DNA of 64,000 nt. Source: Prillingera fragicola. Its lineage: Eukaryota > Basidiomycota > Tremellomycetes > Trichosporonales > Trichosporonaceae. The notes beneath the pieces are model-generated. The model saw only the letters and a program-made list of their open reading frames with translations. It searched no databases and had not been told where the DNA came from. Of this stretch, positions 58,803 through 64,000 are shown in pieces. The position numbers and the translations under genes are program-made. The DNA lies in assembly GCA_002335605.1 (NCBI GenBank), contig BEDY01000012.1, forward strand, positions 310,001 through 374,000, in the 5' to 3' direction. Within the stretch, counting starts at the first letter, position 1. Each line of letters starts with the position of its first letter.

Positions 58803-61800
58803 ATGAAGGGCTTCATCTTGGGCATTCTCTGCCTTCTAAGCTGGCACCGTGAGTACTACTTTCTGGTGTATCTTTGGGCTGACGACGACGTACAGGCGAG
58901 ACCATTCTCGCGGCACCGGTCGGCTTTGGCTCGCTGGATGAGCAGCGTTTCACCGCGTTCAATCAGTCTGGGGAATGGCAAGCGTTGTCTTCCAGGCAGC
59001 AAGACGTCCCTATGACTATCGCCGACGCCATTTTTCCTGACGGGATCGTCGACCCGCGAGACGTGCATCAGTTGCCGAATGCACGTGACTGCGATATCGG
59101 CGCCGTCATGCAGGCAACCGCCGAGCACATTGAAGGACGCATCGAGCAGATTATGGATTTGAACCGAGCCGCCGAATACCTTGACGTTCGCGTTCCTCCT
59201 CCCCGCAATGGAGGGTCTTGCGGCATTTCTCTCTATGACTTGACCGAACCGCTGCAGAACCCTTCACTCGGTAGAGGCCCAAGAGGGGCTCAGTGAGTAG
59301 GGAACATGGCTTCTGCTGATATATTCACAGATGGCCACAGTACCTCATGGATTCCTTGCAAAACCGAGGATACCAATGCAACAGCCTCTTTCCGTCCCAG
59401 GTAAGCAACCTGGTAATGTTTTGGTATAGCATTCATTGACCTTCCTAGGCAATCCGCGCACTCTTTGGCGAGGACGTGCCAGACTTTACATTTACTGGAT
59501 TTGTTCAGAATGGCGTCACTGCTCCTGGCTCTCTCGCGCGGACACAAGCGTGGTTTGAGAGCACTGCCGACCAAGTCGCAGTCGTCTCCACCCGTGCTAT
59601 TGCACCCTATGACAACTTTCTCACCGGCCAGCATGCCTACAGCGTTTTAAACTACGACAGCGCCACCGGAATGTAAGCAGAGCATCTTGATAATGCTGAC
59701 ACTGTTTCAGGGTACGACTGGGAAATCCAGCAGGTGCAATGCCGGCTCGCAACGGGGTACGACCTTCGCCGAACGCCACGCCATCGGGCCAGTTTGCAGG
59801 CTGGGCTCCTTGGTCTGAGCAATACCGAATTCAGGACATCTGGCAGTATCTTCAGAATGGAGCAATGGTTCCCAGAAACACCCCTTACAGGGATCCATGG
59901 GCAATGGATACGAGCTGGAAGCGTCAAGCCGCACGTTGTGGTTGGCGTGCCAATCCCTCTCAAGCTGCCAATCTGGCTGCCAAGCTTGCTCGAGCCGCTG
60001 CTGCGCGAGGAGCGCAGGCTGCGGCTGTGGCAGCGGCGGCTGGGGTGGTTGGCCCTCTTGTTCAAGGCGCGGCAGCGGCTGCCGCTGCTGCTGCTGTGGC
60101 TGCCGCAGCCTGGAAGATTGCCGAGGCTGGACTGAGCGGTGACGACGCTGCGGACGCTGCTGAGGACGCTGCTGCTGGTGATGATTCGGCAGTCACAGCC
60201 TCCCCCTCCGATGACGATGACGATGACTCGGGCCCGACCTCGACGGCGGGCTCAGAACCAGAAGCGACATCAACAGACGACGACGACGGTCCCACTCCCA
60301 CAGACAGCGGTGAACCTGAAGCGACATCAACAGACAACGACGACGGTCCCACTCCCACAGATAGCGGTGAACCAGAAGCGACTTCAACAGACAATGATGA
60401 CGATCCCACTTCCACAGACAACGGTGACTCCGATGCCACTTCTACACAGCCTACCAGCCGTCCGACTACGTCAGGTGCTGGTGCATCTTCCACCGGGTCT
60501 TCCTCGACCACAACTGAGGACGAGAGCTCGTCCACGGACTTTATTTCGTCAACATCGGAGAGCATCTCGGCCTCTGAGTCCTTTAGCATTTCTCTGTTCC
60601 CGACTGACTCAAGTTCCTTCCTTACATCGGGCACAGACACCGGGACTGCCAGCACTTCGTCTGCCACCGATGCCGAAAGTTCCTCTTCTACCAATACCAG
60701 TGGCTCTACGTCATCCACGAGGCGGTCCACGACGCGTTCAACATCGACCAGGCCTTCGACGTCTGGGACACCGACATCTACGAGGTCCACTTCGACCTCG
60801 AGGTCCCGCTCAACCACCCGCTCAGCAACCGCGGCCTCCAGCACCGACAGTGAAGCCGCCTCGTCACCTACCGGTACCGCCGAGCCGACTCAGACGCAAG
60901 ACGACGACGAGTCTGGCACCGCTTCCTCGACTGGCACTGCTGAGCCTACCGAATCGCAAGACGCTGACGAGTCTGCCACTGCTTCCTCGACTGGCACTGC
61001 AGAGCCGACCGAGTCGCAAGACCCGGACGATGCCACTTCGACCTCGTCGTCCCCGTCATCTACAGGTACCGCCGAGCCGACTCAGACTCAAGACGCCGAC
61101 GAGTCTGCCACCGCTTCCTCGACTAGCACTGCGGAGCCGACAGAGTCGCAAGACGCTGACGAGTCTGCCACAGCCTCCTCGACTGCAGAGCCGACTGAGT
61201 CGCAAGACCCGGACGATGCGACCTCGACCTCGTCGTCCGGCGAGGAGACCAGCACCGCCGAGCCGACTCAGACGCAAGATGCCGACGAGTCCGCCACCGC
61301 TTCCTCGCCTACCACTGCCGAGCCGACCGAATCGCAAGACCCGGACGACGCCACCTCGACCTCGTCCGGCGAGGAGACCAGCACCGCCGAGCCGACTCAG
61401 ACGCAAGACGCTGACGAGTCTGCCACAGCCTCCTCGACTGCAGAGCCGACCGAATCGCAAGACCCGGACGATGCGACCTCGACCTCGTCGTCCGGCGAGG
61501 AGACCAGCACCGCCGAGCCGACTCAGACACAAGACGCCGACGAGTCTGCCACCGCTTCCTCGACTAACACTGCCGAGCCGACTGAATCGCAAGACCCGGA
61601 CGACGCCACCTCGACCTCGTCGTCCGGCGAGGAGATCAGCACCGCCGAGCCGACCTCGACTGCCACCCCCGAGCCGTCGCCTACCGATTCGGAATCGGCG
61701 TCCGCTACGGATTCATCGTCCACAGAGTCCACATCCACCGAAACGCCAGCTGAGGAGACGCCTACCCTGACCGAGGAGGACCCCACACCCACGGAAACGC

Positions 61801-62159
61801 CTGCTGAGGAGACGCCGTCCGAGTCGCCTTCGCCAACACAGGAGGAAGAGTCGTCTACCGCGCAAGAAACTGCATCCGTTGAACCCCAGCAGTACGTGTC
61901 ACAGCAACCCACTCAAACCGTGGAGCCTCAGCAGTTTGTGTCAAAGCCGCCGCCGCCCATTGGGCCCATCACGTTTGCGCCAAAGCCACCACCCATTGGG
62001 CCCATCACGTTCGTGCCGTCGTCGTTCGCGCCCGAGCCCACGACCTCTGAGTTGCCGTGCTGGTTCATTCCCTATGTCGGTGCCTACGCCATCCCGCAGC
62101 CGTGTCCTGAAGGATCTACCCCTGGCGAGCCTATCGCCGAAGGCCTTGGCCCCAGGTAG
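58803..62159 (+). CDS. Secreted calpain-like protein C with Ala-rich segment and acidic Ser/Thr repeat tail
   Basis: Five exons: 58803-58848, 58896-59292, 59331-59400, 59449-59672, 59711-62159; 1061 aa. Exons 1 and 3 have exactly the sizes found in gene A (46 and 70 nt) and all intron phases agree. Signal peptide MKGFILGILCLLSWH ends near LAAPV. Head: VHQLPNARDCDIGAVMQAT (Gln74, Cys81), TGQHAYSVLNY (His233), VRLGNPAG (Asn251). LQNGAMVPRNTPY...RQAARCGW parallels [12 protein letters not shown]...RQAAKNCRW in A, then an Ala-rich segment (about 331-402). The tail differs wholly from A: Asp-rich PTSTAGSEPEATSTDD units, a Ser/Thr-rich stretch and about ten TAEPTQTQDADESATA/TESQDPDDATSTSS units. It ends with two PPIGPITF motifs and a CWFIPYVG...QPCPEG cap like that of A. 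Protease activity is inferred. Confidence 0.75.
60255..60435 (+). repeat. Coding acidic repeat, first block of gene C
   Basis: Four units of about 48 bp encoding EPEATSTDNDDGPTPTDSG-like peptides. Confidence 0.75.
60880..61660 (+). repeat. Coding repeat, second block of gene C
   Basis: About ten alternating units of 48-66 bp encoding TAEPTQTQDADESATASS and TAEPTESQDPDDATSTSS, often followed by SGEETS. Units differ by small in-frame insertions, which points to length variation. Confidence 0.8.
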
Positions 62160-62996
62160 GGCATGGTTTTGCGTCCAGATCATTCCCCAGCGACGAAGGC
62201 TGGTTCCTTCGTGCCCAGGATTCCAATGTTGAAGAAATCGACCGTTTCTGTCCTTGCACTCCCAATACCTCCCAGATGTAGTATACCCTGTATAAAAGAA
62301 ATTAATAATAAAGCGGAATGTATACCCTTATCAAGGTCACTCACATTGTCAGCATGTGGCTAGTTATCTGCAACATGTTGCGGGCGACAGGTGCAGTGGC
62401 TGGGCAATGCCACACTGCCGCTCTGACGAGCAAACAAGGGCTGAACAAGAACGCTGCAAAGAGCCGTTCGGGCCGAAACCTGTGTTGACAATCTCAACAA
62501 CGCTGTGCGAGCACAGACGCGGCGAGGCGATGCCGCTCAGTGAGCGGGACGAGCGGTTCGTCGGTGCGAACACGTCGATGACCTGGGGTCAGTGCTGGGT
62601 GTGTAATCATCGAGGACGGTGGGCCTGCGATACGTGAGCGATAGTGTGCGGCTGTGAGGCGGTCCGTGACGAGTGTCTGTGGCGCCGTGTTCAGGCATAA
62701 ACGTGCGTTCCAGTGATAAGAGTGCAACGAACAGATGTCACGGCAGAACCAGTGGCTCTGCGTGTCCTAGCACCGGTGTTTGCGGCAACAAACTATGCAT
62801 AGACCACCCGAGTCCAGGAGGCGACCTCGCGGTGGTGTGAATGAAATCGATACAGAGTCAAAGAATAGTGAGACGGGACAACTCGTTCGCATTATATCTA
62901 GCTTTGTCAGCAATGCCCAGAGCACATCGAGAGAAGCAGCCAACTCACACAAGGATTTTCACAAAAAAACAACCACACAAACACACTCTCGCCAAC
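62160..62996. other. Convergent intergenic region
   Basis: 3' flanks of secreted gene C and of the minus-strand gene ending at 62997. AATTAATAATAAAG at about 62300-62313 may be a polyadenylation region. No gene seen. Confidence 0.5.
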
Positions 62997-63887
62997 CTAG
63001 TCGTCCCACTCTGGCAGCGCACCCGGCCCCGAGCTCCACAGCAGCACGAGCGCGGCCCGCAAGCCGCGCGCACACGCCGGGCACACCTCGTCGGCACCGC
63101 TGCACGCCGCAGCGCGGACAAAGCCCTGCAGATCTGCCGCATTGGCAGACTCCGCAATCGCCCGCGCGGCGCGGCCCAGCACCTCCTTTGCCGGCGCGCA
63201 CCGCTCCGTGCACGCCGCGTAGAGGTCGCCGGGGCGGAGGGGGTGGGGGTTGAGTGTCGTCCCCGGCGCGAGGGCCGCGGCGGCTGCGTCGCGGCGGTGG
63301 CTAAAGTTTTGGAGAACGTAGAGCGCGCGCGGGGCACGTGTGTTGAGGGCTGTCGAGCACCAGGACGAGATTGGGCCTGATACCGACAACAGCGCCTGCG
63401 CGTGCGTTGTAATGTCTCCTGTGGCGCGGGCGTTGCCGTGTGGGGGGCAGGCTTGGGCGAGTGCCGATAGCGTGTAGCGCTGGACGGGGCAGGTGGGGCG
63501 TGTAGCGAGTGCGGCGAGGAGGGCGGGGATGCCTTGGGTGAAGGCCAGGTCGACGGCCGAGTCTAGGAACCCGGGTGGCCACGCTTCGAGAGGAGAAGGG
63601 AAACGCGCTGCGAGAATGTTGAGCGTGTGGGTGAGCGCTGCTGCGGCTGCGGCGAGCTCGATGGCGGCCTCTGGTGTCTGCGGTTGGCGTGCGGCAATGT
63701 CAAACCAGCGTGCGGCGCGGGCGAGGGAGCGGATGTCGGCGCTCAATGGTGCGGCGGCACGGGTGGGGGAGCGTGCTGGGCGGCGGGGGGGGGGGGTGCG
63801 GGTCGTGTCGAAGCGGACGCGGCGGGGGTGGGCGTATGGGTGGACATCGTGGGGTAGGGTTTGGGGGGCTATGGTGGCGACTGGCAT
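62997..63887 (-). CDS. Hypothetical helical protein with an RVxF-like motif
   Basis: Not recognised. A single exon of 296 aa from MPVATIAPQ; the frame stays open further upstream, but the only earlier start-like codon, at 63902, is GTG. The protein is Ala-rich and helical (AIELAAAAAALTHTLNILAARF, GIPALLAALATR, EVLGRAARAIAESANAADL), perhaps an alpha-solenoid. It has several cysteines, including CPACARG near the end. HPRRVRFDTTR at about 20-30 contains RVRF, which fits the RVxF docking motif for protein phosphatase 1. No signal peptide. An exon beyond the right end of the window is possible. Confidence 0.6.
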   Translation of the reverse strand: MPVATIAPQTLPHDVHPYAHPRRVRFDTTRTPPPRRPARSPTRAAAPLSADIRSLARAARWFDIAARQPQTPEAAIELAAAAAALTHTLNILAARFPSPLEAWPPGFLDSAVDLAFTQGIPALLAALATRPTCPVQRYTLSALAQACPPHGNARATGDITTHAQALLSVSGPISSWCSTALNTRAPRALYVLQNFSHRRDAAAAALAPGTTLNPHPLRPGDLYAACTERCAPAKEVLGRAARAIAESANAADLQGFVRAAACSGADEVCPACARGLRAALVLLWSSGPGALPEWDD

Positions 63888-64000
63888 GTCGGTGGCTTGC
63901 ACAGGGGGAGGCTGGGATGTGGGATCTATGTTGGCGGTGGATGCAGTGATGATTTTTTCAGAGTGACAAAGTGTGATGGAGTCTAGTGTGAGAACGAGAT

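Noticed and set aside
60139..61770. 543-aa Pro/Arg-rich + frame inside secreted gene C
   Set aside because: A shifted frame of the repeat tail; the true frame continues the head domain through correct splice sites.
63900..63902. GTG start for the last gene
   Set aside because: An ATG five codons further in (63887) is the normal eukaryotic choice.

Overview
This window is nuclear DNA from a fungus. The genes are dense, GC-rich and cut by many short introns (mostly 32-50 nt, GT-AG with a CTNAC-like branch site). tRNA genes are interrupted, and the protein set is fungal: a siderophore transporter of the SIT/ARN type, an FRE-type ferric reductase, fungal sugar porters, FSH1-type hydrolase and pepsin-like wall proteins. 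Intron size and composition suggest a basidiomycete yeast of the Tremellomycetes (Trichosporonales-like). That assignment is inference. No transposon, virus or CRISPR array was recognised.

Layout. 1-10.6 kb: a small secreted Cys-rich protein, then two secreted pepsin-fold proteins that lack catalytic aspartates (2606-4021 and 9012-10612). They flank a divergently transcribed pair, a GH43 beta-xylosidase without signal peptide (4400-6212) and an MFS sugar porter (6998-8877). This suggests uptake of xylo-oligosaccharides followed by cleavage inside the cell. 11.8-27.4 kb: ferric reductase, secreted beta-carbonic anhydrase, histidine phosphatase, a divergent 2OG-oxygenase-like protein, a zinc alcohol dehydrogenase and a siderophore transporter. 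The ferric reductase and the siderophore transporter each carry a perfect ATCTGATAA site upstream, the sequence bound by fungal GATA-type iron repressors, so they probably form an iron-uptake regulon.

27.6-50.9 kb: two ricin-B-fold secreted lectins in tandem, an HSL-type hydrolase, a coiled-coil protein with an apparent frameshift, four interrupted tRNA genes in the wider region (two Leu-AAG, Pro-AGG, Ala-TGC), a second sugar porter, a class-1A-like dihydroorotate dehydrogenase, an FSH1-type serine hydrolase, a pseudokinase-like protein with three short N-terminal repeats, a monocarboxylate-porter-like MFS protein and an ADP-ribosylglycohydrolase. Several proteins of unknown function lie between them.

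52.8-62.2 kb holds the most unusual content: three secreted proteins in a row on the + strand. The outer two (801 and 1061 aa) share the same five-exon architecture and a head domain in which I can place a calpain-like Gln/Cys/His/Asn set. After the head come a conserved Ala-rich segment, a completely different low-complexity acidic tail in each protein, and a conserved two-Cys C-terminal cap. The middle gene (445 aa) has the same 46-nt first exon and LAAPV signal-peptide end, but carries a polybasic Lys/Ser/Thr tract in place of the protease head. I regard this trio as the best candidate for an undescribed system. The window ends with a protein of unknown function.

All exon boundaries were read by eye from splice consensus and frame continuity and were not checked against transcripts.
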